38,947 bases of DNA from Oscillospiraceae bacterium (GTDB lineage: Bacteria; Bacillota; Clostridia; Oscillospirales; UBA929). Location of the stretch: positions 1 through 38,947 of the forward strand of contig WRCJ01000003.1 of NCBI GenBank assembly GCA_009784085.1, written 5' to 3'. Of the stretch, positions 8,597 to 17,373 are shown one piece after another (position 1 is the first letter of the stretch; each line of letters starts with the position of its first letter). The notes beneath the pieces are model-generated. The model was not told the origin of the DNA. It worked only from the letters and a program-made list of their open reading frames with translations, and searched no databases. Both the position numbers and the translations under genes were made by a program.

Positions 8597-9673
8597 CTAC
8601 ACGTATTTTACCAAAACTTCCGCATTCACGCAATAGGCAAAGGCATCTTCCCGCGTAATATGCCCTGCCCTGACCGCGTCTGCCAACGCCAGATCCATGC
8701 TCTGCATCCCTTCGGTTCCGCTGGCGTGGATAACGGTATCGATCTGATGCGTTTTTGCCTCGCGGATCATGCTGCGGATGGCTGGGTTGACCAGCATGAC
8801 CTCGAACACAGCCAAGCGGCCCTTGGTGTGGGAAGGCAGCAGCTGCTGGGACACCACCGCCTGCAGTACGGTGGACAGCTGGATGCGCACCTGGTTTTGC
8901 TGGTTGGGGGGGAATACATCCATGATGCGGTCGATGGTTTTGGCCGCGCCCACCGTGTGCAGGGTGGACAGCACCAAATGTCCTGTTTCCGCGGCGGTCA
9001 GGGCGATGGAAATGGTCTCATAGTCGCGCATCTCGCCCACCAGGACGACGTCTGGGGACTGGCGGAGGGCGGCGCGCAACGCCGTGGCGTAGGACTCCGT
9101 GTCCGATTCGACCTCGCGCTGGTTGACGATGCTCATCTTGTGGTTGTGCAGGTATTCAATGGGATCCTCCAGCGTCAAGATGTGGCAGTTCCGTTTGTGG
9201 TTGATGAGGCTGATGAGGCTGGAGAGCGTGGTGGATTTCCCCGAGCCGGCCGGCCCGGTCACCAGCACCAGCCCTTTGGTCTTCCGGTAGAGATCCAGCA
9301 CCGCCGGCGGAATCCCCAGCGTCTGCGCGTCCGCCAGCGACAGCTGCACCACCCGGATGACCGCCGCCATGGAGTTGCGTTGCCGGAAAGCGTTGATGCG
9401 AAACCGCCCCACGCCGGGCAGTGAGAAGGAAAAATCGCAGTCGCCGCTTTTCAGGTACTCTTCATAGGAATGATTGCCAGACAGGCGGAAGATTTCCTCA
9501 ATAAACAACGCCGTATCTTTGGGCATCATGCGAAAATCGCTGGACGGCGCGATTTCGCCTTGCCTCTTAAACATGATTGGGCTGCCGGCGGTGATGAACA
9601 GATCGGATACATCTTCGTTGACAGCGCGAACCAATAGATCGTGTACCGTTGTGCCAAGTGATGAAGCAATCAT
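8597..9673 (-). CDS. pilT: PilT-type twitching motility ATPase
   Basis: LVLVTGPAGSGKSTTLSSLI Walker A, LTLEDPIEYLH Asp box, ALRQSPDVVLVGEMRD Walker B, GHLVLSTLHT. Confidence 0.95.
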   Translation of the reverse strand: MIASSLGTTVHDLLVRAVNEDVSDLFITAGSPIMFKRQGEIAPSSDFRMMPKDTALFIEEIFRLSGNHSYEEYLKSGDCDFSFSLPGVGRFRINAFRQRNSMAAVIRVVQLSLADAQTLGIPPAVLDLYRKTKGLVLVTGPAGSGKSTTLSSLISLINHKRNCHILTLEDPIEYLHNHKMSIVNQREVESDTESYATALRAALRQSPDVVLVGEMRDYETISIALTAAETGHLVLSTLHTVGAAKTIDRIMDVFPPNQQNQVRIQLSTVLQAVVSQQLLPSHTKGRLAVFEVMLVNPAIRSMIREAKTHQIDTVIHASGTEGMQSMDLALADAVRAGHITREDAFAYCVNAEVLVKYV

Positions 9674-9707
9674 TTCCCTACCCTTGTCCTTTTTATGCTT
9701 ATTATCC

Positions 9708-10265
9708 TTATTTCAATAGGCCGCCAAAAGCCGCGATATCTGGTTCTGACTCTCCCCCGGGACCGTCACTGAGAACTTGAGATTCCAACAAAGATAATAC
9801 ATCATCGTCGAATTCCGTAATGATATTCTGGCCCACATTGTAGTCAAAGCGATCCTGGAATTCCAGCCAAGAGAGGACATCCCAGCGAATCCCCCCCGCG
9901 CCGCCGTCTTTCAGGGACAGCGTTACGGTGAGGTGCGCGGTGTCGCGGCTCACCGTCTGGGTCACGGTAAGCGGGCTGTGCGAAAGAACCTCCCAGTTGA
10001 GGGCCGCCACGGTCTCCAAATCGGCGTCGGAGATGTCCCCGTCGGATTTGGGAAAATCGCGGGCGACCGACTCCAAGCACCCGACTGCCTCACGGGCGGA
10101 GGCATCCAGCTTGTAATAATTGTTGATCCAATTGGCGTTTTTCTCGGCCAGCAGATAATTGGATCGGGCCGAATACAACGCCAGCAACGCGAAGGCGGAC
10201 AGGGCGATCATCAGCAAGATGATAAGCACCGAGACGCCGCCCGAAACCGAAGCTCTGTTTCTCAT
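9708..10265 (-). CDS. Hypothetical pilus-operon membrane protein
   Basis: Short basic N-terminus plus one TM (VSVLIILLMIALSAFALLALYSA); overlaps its neighbour by 4 nt. Confidence 0.6.
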   Translation of the reverse strand: MRNRASVSGGVSVLIILLMIALSAFALLALYSARSNYLLAEKNANWINNYYKLDASAREAVGCLESVARDFPKSDGDISDADLETVAALNWEVLSHSPLTVTQTVSRDTAHLTVTLSLKDGGAGGIRWDVLSWLEFQDRFDYNVGQNIITEFDDDVLSLLESQVLSDGPGGESEPDIAAFGGLLK

Positions 10266-10813
10266 GGCGCTTCCCCTTCCCCTTCAACTCCCGCGACGCT
10301 GAGGTCAGGTGGCGGGTAGACGGTCTTAAACCTCGTATCCTCCTGGGCGGGATCCAGCCGGATGACCGTGACCTCCGGACAGCGTAGCTTCGCCGGTGCC
10401 GCGTCCTGCGCCGATGCCGATGTCGCGTCCGGCGCCGATGCCGAGGACAGCTCCGCGACCGAGACCGAGACCGAGACCGATAAGACAAACCCGCGATCCG
10501 GCTTATCGGCTACCGGATGCCACTCGCTGTCATAGTAGATTTCCCAGCTACCCTCGCCGTTTGCGCTGAGGGGCCGCACCCAGTTGCCGCCCGGATCCAC
10601 GGGCTCCCCATAGAGGCGGCACAACTCGACGACGCTCTGGGCTTCCATGCAAGCCCGATCCAGATCCCGCGCGCGGTCTTCCCAACTGGCCGCGCGGACA
10701 AACAGCTGCATCACGACAATGCTCACGGCGGCCAACGCGCCGATGGAGATGATCAACTCGACCAGCGCGATAGCCCGGTGACCCGCGGCCCCGAAGCCGC
10801 GCCGCCGCCTCAT
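10262..10813 (-). CDS. Prepilin-like (pseudopilin) protein
   Basis: MRRRRGFGAAGHRAIALVELIISIGALAAVSIVVMQLF with Glu at a +5-like position; ATGA overlap with the upstream gene. Confidence 0.65.
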   Translation of the reverse strand: MRRRRGFGAAGHRAIALVELIISIGALAAVSIVVMQLFVRAASWEDRARDLDRACMEAQSVVELCRLYGEPVDPGGNWVRPLSANGEGSWEIYYDSEWHPVADKPDRGFVLSVSVSVSVAELSSASAPDATSASAQDAAPAKLRCPEVTVIRLDPAQEDTRFKTVYPPPDLSVAGVEGEGEAP

Positions 10814-11316
10814 GGGAGCCTCCCCACGGCGTTGGCGGCGATGACGGTTTCTTGCGTCCTCATGTGCTCCCCTTCGCCTACCGCAACGGAAAGCAGAAGG
10901 GCCTCGCCATCTTGGCCGGTGGGGCGGCAACTAAACCCGCTGAGCTTCGTGATACGGGTGCCGGCGCCCGTTGTGAAAGGGGTGTCCTCGGGCACGACAT
11001 CCTCCCGCAACCATCCGTCGTCTAAATAGATTCGCGTTTCATAGACATCGTCGCCGGATTCCTGACGGAAGGTCAGCAAGTCCCCGGTTTCGCATGCCCG
11101 CAGGGACACGGCGCCGCTGACATCGTGCTGGCGCAGCTGTGTGGTCAGATAGGACAGTGCCACGCGCAACGAGATATCAGCCTCCCGATCCTCCAAGATG
11201 CGCTCATAAGCGACGCCGCCAGCCGACACAAGCGTAAACGTGGTCGCGCCGAACAACAGGATCAACGCCGCGATTAAGAGGAGTTCCAATATACCGGCAT
11301 CGGCCCGGGTACGCAC
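10810..11316 (-). CDS. Pilin-like protein, possibly DUF4860
   Basis: MRTRADAGILELLLIAALILLFGATTFTLVSAGG N-terminal hydrophobic helix; position in the pilus operon. Confidence 0.6.
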   Translation of the reverse strand: MRTRADAGILELLLIAALILLFGATTFTLVSAGGVAYERILEDREADISLRVALSYLTTQLRQHDVSGAVSLRACETGDLLTFRQESGDDVYETRIYLDDGWLREDVVPEDTPFTTGAGTRITKLSGFSCRPTGQDGEALLLSVAVGEGEHMRTQETVIAANAVGRLP

Positions 11317-11336
11317 GAGTAATCACCTCTTCATTC

Positions 11337-11654
11337 CTATTCAAATTCAAATAATGAGTGTTTTACTTGGATATCCGGCGCGATATTGGCGCCATTTGGC
11401 CAATAATGCACGAAGAAGCGCGACTCGTCAAACCGGATTCCGTAGTGATCTTTCAGATACGTCATTTCGGGAGGATACGCCCCCTCCAGCGCGTAACACT
11501 GTATAGCCGCGTAGCGGACAGCCTGCTCGATGCGGGAGCGTTGCGTCTCGGCGCTTTGATCGCCCATCGGGAGCAACGCCGCCACCAGGAAGGCAAGTAG
11601 CGCGACGCCGACGAGCAGGGAAAGAAACGCGGACCACGAACGAAAACGCCTCAT
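11337..11654 (-). CDS. Small pilin-like membrane protein
   Basis: N-terminal TM; QAVRYAAIQCYALEGAYPPEMTYLKDHYGI resembles GspG/ComGC mature regions. Confidence 0.6.
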   Translation of the reverse strand: MRRFRSWSAFLSLLVGVALLAFLVAALLPMGDQSAETQRSRIEQAVRYAAIQCYALEGAYPPEMTYLKDHYGIRFDESRFFVHYWPNGANIAPDIQVKHSLFEFE

Positions 11655-11673
11655 TACGTTCCTCCTCCTACCC

Positions 11674-12738
11674 CTAACCGATTGTCGACAGGATGTCGAG
11701 CAGTGGCATCATGACCGAAACCAGGATGACGCCCACCACGATAGCCAGCAAAGCCACGAAGGTTGGTTCGATGGCGCCGATGATGCGGCTCAGCGAGGTG
11801 TCGACTTCCTGTTCATACAGTTCCGACAGCCGGAGCATCATGCCGTCCAGGTCGCCGGTCTTGAAGCCAACGGCCAGCATCCTGGAAAACAAGCGGGGGA
11901 AAATGCCCGTCTTTGTAAAAGCCTCGGGCGCCTCTTCCCCGTCGGCGATGAGCGCCCTGCAATCACTGATTTTGCTTGACACGTAAGCGTTGTCCATCAA
12001 CGCGCCGCTCAGCGCGAGGGACTGATCCAAATCAATGTTGCTGCGCAGCAAGTAGGCCATGGCCGTGGAAAACCTCTCGGCGGAGATCTTCCTGGTGATC
12101 GAGCGGGTAAAAATGAAGTTGGCTTTGAAACGGTCCAGGGCGGTCTTGCCGCTTCCGGAACGGCGGGCAAGGGCGATAGCGAGGAATATGGCGGCGGCGG
12201 CTAGCAACAGAACCCACCAATACGCCCCCATGAACTGCCCGAAACCCAGCAACCCCCGCGCGATGCCCGGTAGCTCGCTGCCCTGGGCTTGCAGCAAGTC
12301 CCCGAACATGGGCAAGACGCTGACGACCAGCAGCAGCACAATGGCCGACATCATCACGATGAGCAGGATGGGGTATGTCACCGACGAGCGGATGCGTTGC
12401 CTCAGTTGCCCTTCCCGTTCGTAGAAGGCAGCCATGGTCTGCAAAACATCATCGAGGTTGCCGGAACGCTCGCCGATCTCGGCCATGCGCTCCATGTAGG
12501 GCGGGAACGCGCCCGATAGGCGGATGGCCTCGGCCAGCGGCTTCCGGTTGTCCACTTCTTCCGACACCACACGGATGGCTTCTTGCAGCGCGGTGCTGTC
12601 AATATCGGCCCGCAGCAAGGTTAGTCCTTCCACCAAAGACACGCCGGCGCGCAGGAACAAGGAGGTCTGCGTGCAAAACAGCGCAATCTCGGATGGACGT
12701 AGCCGTTTGGTTTTTCTACTCATGGTTACTCCCTCCAA
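11674..12738 (-). CDS. pilC: Type II secretion/type IV pilus inner-membrane platform protein (PilC/GspF)
   Basis: Two T2SF-like repeats, SVTYPILLIVMMSAIVLLLVVSVLPMF, SRIIGAIEPTFVALLAIVVGVILVSVMMPL. Confidence 0.92.
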   Translation of the reverse strand: MEGVTMSRKTKRLRPSEIALFCTQTSLFLRAGVSLVEGLTLLRADIDSTALQEAIRVVSEEVDNRKPLAEAIRLSGAFPPYMERMAEIGERSGNLDDVLQTMAAFYEREGQLRQRIRSSVTYPILLIVMMSAIVLLLVVSVLPMFGDLLQAQGSELPGIARGLLGFGQFMGAYWWVLLLAAAAIFLAIALARRSGSGKTALDRFKANFIFTRSITRKISAERFSTAMAYLLRSNIDLDQSLALSGALMDNAYVSSKISDCRALIADGEEAPEAFTKTGIFPRLFSRMLAVGFKTGDLDGMMLRLSELYEQEVDTSLSRIIGAIEPTFVALLAIVVGVILVSVMMPLLDILSTIG

Positions 12739-12987
12739 GCGGTTGATCTTGCCAGTATATCGATTCTTTTCCGGCGTACCTTTATGCTATTGCCGACAAT
12801 TTTCATGTGGGAAACGGCTATGTTTTCTTGGATAATCATGGAAATAAAAATCACCTCTATTGCGTCGGGTGTCCCTCAAGGAGCTGGGTGAATGAGCATA
12901 AATTTTGTCTTGGACGCTGAATTTGATGCTATTGTGGGGCGAGGATATTACTTTTCATTGGATTCGGTGAAGGCGGTCGCCGCATCC

Positions 12988-13205
12988 GGGGAGGCTTTCG
13001 GCCCCGGCGTGATAGTCCAGGCCCAATTGGCGACTGTCAGGCGGGACAACGAAGGCAAAACGGTGTTTATCCGCCAGGCCGTATCGGGGCGGGTGTTCAG
13101 TAGCGTGCTGTGTGGCGGCCAATGGGAGGGAGTGCCGGTCTCGCCTCGATGCCTTTGAGGGCGCGCCCGTGTCCGGCCAGGAGGCGTCCCTGCGCGTGAC
13201 CCGCG
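12988..13205 (+). pseudogene. Truncated, frameshifted duplicate of the HlyD-like adaptor gene at 17374-18459
   Basis: About 215 bp closely matching 17989-18200. A 4-bp tandem duplication (gggagggag vs gggag) shifts the frame. The protein upstream of the shift matches GEAFGPGVIVQAQ.AT.RRDNEGKTVF.RQAVSG.VFSSVL.GGQWE. Confidence 0.88.
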
Positions 13206-13256
13206 AAGAAAAAGAAAAAGCGCCACAACCGTTTGTATTCGGCGTGGCGTGGGCGG

Positions 13257-13664
13257 TTAAACCGCATTCTTTTTTCGTAAAAACTCCGCTGGCGTCAAAA
13301 TAAACGGCTCATCGGGATAATCTTTTTTATTGCCCGTGATTAGAGTTGCCCCACTTGCTGTTGCTGTATCATAAAAAACGCGATCAGTTTCGTCCGGCAG
13401 GGGAATATCGCTTTTTTCGGGGGTAACAGCTTCTCCAAACTCCTTCATTTTTGCCAGAAGCTCCTCTTTTTTATTGGTGGAAAAAGCAAATTTCGGTCGA
13501 TTCAATACTTCAGTATACTCCTCAAAGATTGAATCACCAAAACACGGGACAATATCATTGGGAATCATTTTTATAATCTCTGCGGAATTACCATTCTCAG
13601 ACCATAGCGCCGACACTAAAACATTCGTGTCAATTACGACTTTCTCCCCATTGTTCATGCCCAA
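13257..13664 (-). CDS. PIN-domain toxin
   Basis: KVVIDTNVLVSALW..DETDRVFYDTATASGATLITGNKKDYP. Confidence 0.9.
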   Translation of the reverse strand: MGMNNGEKVVIDTNVLVSALWSENGNSAEIIKMIPNDIVPCFGDSIFEEYTEVLNRPKFAFSTNKKEELLAKMKEFGEAVTPEKSDIPLPDETDRVFYDTATASGATLITGNKKDYPDEPFILTPAEFLRKKNAV

Positions 13665-13954
13665 GCCCCTTGTTTTTCGGTGCGGTATGCTTTTATCTCC
13701 TCATTTATTTCATCGTCGGTCAAGAATCCTTTTGCTTTGTTTTCATTGCGTATACTATCTATCAGTTGATGAAACTGCGCGGTTTCATTTCCCACTATAT
13801 GGATCCTGAAGGGGATTGCCCGCTCATTAACCATTTGACGAACGAAAATATTTATAGCTGTAGATAGTGTCATTCCCATAGCATTGGCAATGGAGTCCGC
13901 TTCTTTTTTTACAGAGCGGTCAATTTTCACGTTTAAGCTTGCTAAATCACTCAT
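13655..13954 (-). CDS. RelB/DinJ-family antitoxin
   Basis: MSDLASLNVKIDRSVKKEADSIANAMGMTLSTAINIFVRQMVNERAIPF; overlaps the PIN start by 10 nt. Confidence 0.9.
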   Translation of the reverse strand: MSDLASLNVKIDRSVKKEADSIANAMGMTLSTAINIFVRQMVNERAIPFRIHIVGNETAQFHQLIDSIRNENKAKGFLTDDEINEEIKAYRTEKQGAWA

Positions 13955-13974
13955 AAAAAATATCCTCCAAAAAC

Positions 13975-14014
13975 ATGATAAACGTATCATAACATAAAAT
14001 TCGCCAGTCGTCAA
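13975..14014 (-). promoter_or_regulatory. TA promoter with operator palindrome
   Basis: Minus strand: TTGACG (14014-14009), 17-bp spacer, TATGAT (13991-13986). Palindrome atgata-aacg-tatcat (13975-13990) overlaps the -10. Confidence 0.75.
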
Positions 14015-14034
14015 TACGATAGGCGAATATTATA

Positions 14035-14080
14035 TTGGCGGCTCGACCGGACTTTATGTTGGCGGCTCGATCGGACCCTA
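14035..14080. repeat. 24-bp direct repeats x2 upstream of the SBP1 promoter
   Basis: ttggcggctcgaccggacttta (14035) and ttggcggctcgatcggacccta (14059). Confidence 0.9.
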
Positions 14081-14109
14081 TTGCGGCAGGTGTCTTTCTG
14101 TGGTATAAT
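14081..14109 (+). promoter_or_regulatory. Sigma-A-type promoter of the SBP/permease operon
   Basis: TTGCGG (14081-14086), exactly 17 bp, TATAAT (14104-14109). Confidence 0.7.
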
Positions 14110-14155
14110 GGTGACACCGATAGGGATGAAAATAATATTGAATCGAGGGCTTTTG

Positions 14156-15556
14156 ATGACCAAAACCGTGCGCTGGGTGGCCGTTGTTGTCGCCACCGCG
14201 ATGCTGTGCGGGTCGATGTTAGCCGTTCTGGCGGGCTGCGACGGCGACGGCGGTGGCGGTGGCGGAGGATTTATCGACCCTATTCCGCAGACCAAGGTGG
14301 ATTTGACGCCGACAGAGGAACTGGTGATTTATCTGCCGAGGTACAAATATTTTAACCCGATCTTTTCCAGAGCTGTGTCAAAGTTTATCGAGAAATACCA
14401 TGACGTAAATGTGACGGTGACGCAGATAGGGGAAGCGGACGAATACCCAAGCTCTACCAGCGCATACCAGCAACGCGTTAATAGCGAACTGATGGCCAAT
14501 TCAGGCCCGGACATCATCCTTACGCAGTATTTCGAAGACCTGTATAAAACCATGGACAGCGGAATGTTCCTCAACCTCACGGATATCATCTCGCAGGACG
14601 ATGAATTCAGCATGGCAGGGTGCAACGAGGTCGTCATGGATGTCGGCGTTTACAAAGGTGGGCGCTATGTTGTTCCCCTAACATATACCATACCGATCAT
14701 GCTGGGGGAACAGGGGGTACTTGACGCCGTCGGGTTTGACGCATCACAAAACACCGATTTCATTTCCTTTGTTAACCAGCTCACGGCCAGTTTCCCGAAA
14801 GCGGCTGAGAATGCCGCGTTCAATCGCATGACAAACTTCAATGCCTACAATTATTTTGATTACAGCGGCGTTCCGTTGGTGGATTACGAGCGCAAACAGG
14901 CGCTGCCCGACGAAGAAAGCTTTAAAACGCTCTGCGACTCGTATAAAGCGCACTGGGAAGCCGATAAGGTGGACGGTGTTTTCAATAACGGCTATTATTC
15001 TTCCTTAGTTGACGGATCGCATGTATTGATGTTTTATTGGGATGTGAGTTTGTTCGTTGATTGGGGTTGGTTGAGGGATTACGAGTACGCCCCGGTTTTG
15101 GCGGCGTTACACGCCATGGACGGTGGATTGGTCGCCACCGTGTCGCAGTCCGCAGCCATCCGCGCGGGAAGCCCCAACCAGCTCAACGCCTGGAACTTCA
15201 TTAAGATTTTACTGTCAGAAACCATCCAGTACTGTAAACCGAATACCCATGATGCCATAAGCCGTCATGGGTTTCCCGTAAACAAAACGGCGTTTGACCG
15301 TGAGCTTGACGGCATCTTGAAATATCAGGAAACGTTTAGCGCATTCGAAGATGATTTTACGGTGTCTGCGGTAACAGCGGAGGAAAAAGCCCCTTACGCG
15401 GCACTGCACAGGAGCATCACAAGCTGCAAGCTGGAGAATAGTACGCTCGCCGACTTTTTCTTCGAGAATATGACACCTTATTTTGAAGAACAGAAGAGCT
15501 ACGACGAGTGTGTCACCGAACTGATGGGCAAACTCAGGCTGTACATGTCTGAGTAG
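14156..15556 (+). CDS. Extracellular solute-binding lipoprotein (SBP1)
   Basis: Signal peptide with lipobox LAVLAGC; ABC sugar-binding-protein layout; the paralog lies at 18485-19954. Confidence 0.88.
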   Translation: MTKTVRWVAVVVATAMLCGSMLAVLAGCDGDGGGGGGGFIDPIPQTKVDLTPTEELVIYLPRYKYFNPIFSRAVSKFIEKYHDVNVTVTQIGEADEYPSSTSAYQQRVNSELMANSGPDIILTQYFEDLYKTMDSGMFLNLTDIISQDDEFSMAGCNEVVMDVGVYKGGRYVVPLTYTIPIMLGEQGVLDAVGFDASQNTDFISFVNQLTASFPKAAENAAFNRMTNFNAYNYFDYSGVPLVDYERKQALPDEESFKTLCDSYKAHWEADKVDGVFNNGYYSSLVDGSHVLMFYWDVSLFVDWGWLRDYEYAPVLAALHAMDGGLVATVSQSAAIRAGSPNQLNAWNFIKILLSETIQYCKPNTHDAISRHGFPVNKTAFDRELDGILKYQETFSAFEDDFTVSAVTAEEKAPYAALHRSITSCKLENSTLADFFFENMTPYFEEQKSYDECVTELMGKLRLYMSE

Positions 15557-15607
15557 GCGGCAACACGCAGGTTCATTATGAGCTACCACAAGGGGAGGGG
15601 ACACGGA

Positions 15608-16495
15608 ATGAAACGATTCACCCTGCGCCGCCGCGAGGCGCTGACCGGGCTGGGATTCGCCGCCGTGCCGCTGCTGGGCTTCGCGGCGTTCTATGTGGTC
15701 CCCTTCGGCATCACCGTCGCCAAAACCCTCTCGGGCGGCGTGTCGGGGTTCAACTTCACGGGCTTCTCCAACTACGTCAGCGTCTTGAACAGCGAAGCCT
15801 TCCGGCTGGCGGCGGGCAATACTTTCAAGTTCATCGGCGTGGGCGTGCCGCTGCTGATGGCGCTATCGCTGGGCGTGGCGTTGTTGCTCAACATGCGGCT
15901 CCGGGGCGGCCGCCGCATCCGGGGCGGCGACGGGTTCAGGGCGGCCTATGTGCTGCCGCTGGTGCTGCCTACCGCCTCGGTGATCCTGGTGTTCGAGATC
16001 CTGTTCGAAAGCGGCGGCGCCATCAATTACGCGCTGGACAAGCTGGGGCTGGAACCGGTCAATTTCCTGCGCTCGCCGAACACCTTCTGGATACTGCTGT
16101 TGCTCTTTATCTGGAAGAACATCGGCTACGGCATTATCCTCATGCTGGGCGGCTTGGTCCAAATCCCCAAAGAATACTACGAAGCCGCCCGGGCAGATGG
16201 CGCGGGCGGCTTTACCTGCCTGCGCCGGATCACGTTGCCGCTGATGGCCCCCACCTTCCTGTTCGTGACCGTGATCTCCATCGTGGGGGCGTTCAAGTCC
16301 TTCCGCGAAGCTTTCGCCCTGGCTGGGGCCTACCCGCACGAGAGCATCTATATGCTCCAACACTTCATGATCAACAACTTCGCGCGGCTGAATTACCCCC
16401 GCCTGTCGGTGGCCGCCGTGCTGACCTTCTTGGTGATATTCGCGTTCGTTTTAGTCCTATTTTTGCGGCGGGGCAAGGGCGGTGTGGCAGAATGA
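15608..16495 (+). CDS. Sugar ABC transporter permease (MalF/UgpA-like)
   Basis: Multiple TMs, EAA loop YYEAARADGAGGFTCLRRITLPLMAPTF; RBS ggggagggg. Confidence 0.93.
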   Translation: MKRFTLRRREALTGLGFAAVPLLGFAAFYVVPFGITVAKTLSGGVSGFNFTGFSNYVSVLNSEAFRLAAGNTFKFIGVGVPLLMALSLGVALLLNMRLRGGRRIRGGDGFRAAYVLPLVLPTASVILVFEILFESGGAINYALDKLGLEPVNFLRSPNTFWILLLLFIWKNIGYGIILMLGGLVQIPKEYYEAARADGAGGFTCLRRITLPLMAPTFLFVTVISIVGAFKSFREAFALAGAYPHESIYMLQHFMINNFARLNYPRLSVAAVLTFLVIFAFVLVLFLRRGKGGVAE

Positions 16496-17331
16496 CCAGG
16501 CGTACCCTCATATACTCGGCCCTCGGCCTGCTGGCGGTGATGACCCTGTTCCCGCTTCTCTACATGGTCACCAACTCCTTCATGGGGGGGGCGGAATACT
16601 ACCGCTACTACGGCAACCTGCCCCAGGGGCTGTCCGGGCGCAACCCGATGCACTTGATCCCGGAATGGATCACGCTGGACGGGTACTGGGAGATACTGTT
16701 TTCACGGCCCCAGTACCTGGTGAAGTTCTGGTCCTCGCTTTTTCTCAGCGGCACCATCCTGGCAGGGCAGATGGTCGTGGCGGTGCTGGGGGGCTACGCC
16801 TTCGCCCGGTTCCGGTTCCCGGGGCGCAACGCCATCTTCTTCTTGATCATCCTGCTCATGATGATGCCCCTTCAGGTCACGCTGGTACCCAATTACATTG
16901 TGCTGGAACAATTGGGGCTGGTCGGCGGGTACGCGGCGGTCATCTTGCCGGGCGTGTTCTCGGCTTTCGGGGTGTTCCTGATGCGGCAGGTCATGTTGAC
17001 CCTCCCCCCCGAAATGTTTGAAGCCGCCCGGTTGGACGGCGCGGGGTCGTGGAGGGCATTATGGCGGATCTGCCTGCCCAACTGCAAATCCGGCCTCGCG
17101 GCGCTTGCCATTTTGAGCTTTGCCGACAGTTGGAACATGGTAGAGCAACCGGTGGTGTTTTTGAAGGACGCCAATATGTACCCCATGAGCGTGTTCTTGA
17201 CGCAAGTCAACGCCATGCGCCCCGAGGCGGGGTTCGCCTGCGGCCTGCTGTCGGTGGCGCCCGCGCTGTTGCTGTTCCTGCGGTTCAAGGACGAAATGGT
17301 GATGGGCATTGAATATTCGGCGGTGAAGTGA
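16492..17331 (+). CDS. Sugar ABC transporter permease (MalG/UgpE-like)
   Basis: EAA loop MFEAARLDGAGSWRALWRICLPNCKSGLAAL; overlaps the first permease by 4 nt. Confidence 0.93.
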   Translation: MTRRTLIYSALGLLAVMTLFPLLYMVTNSFMGGAEYYRYYGNLPQGLSGRNPMHLIPEWITLDGYWEILFSRPQYLVKFWSSLFLSGTILAGQMVVAVLGGYAFARFRFPGRNAIFFLIILLMMMPLQVTLVPNYIVLEQLGLVGGYAAVILPGVFSAFGVFLMRQVMLTLPPEMFEAARLDGAGSWRALWRICLPNCKSGLAALAILSFADSWNMVEQPVVFLKDANMYPMSVFLTQVNAMRPEAGFACGLLSVAPALLLFLRFKDEMVMGIEYSAVK

Positions 17332-17373
17332 CCGCCGCAAGGGGGCGGTCGCCAACCGCCCGCGGAGGGTATC

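Noticed and set aside
12892-13158. Intact 88-aa gene
   Set aside because: Its second half is a frameshifted copy of the HlyD-like gene and its first half has no matching adaptor sequence, so it is best treated as a remnant with chance upstream frame.
17330-17350. Hairpin gaccgcc..ggcggtc between permease 2 and the adaptor as a terminator
   Set aside because: No T tract and genes appear co-transcribed; may be an mRNA-processing hairpin but not supportable as a terminator.
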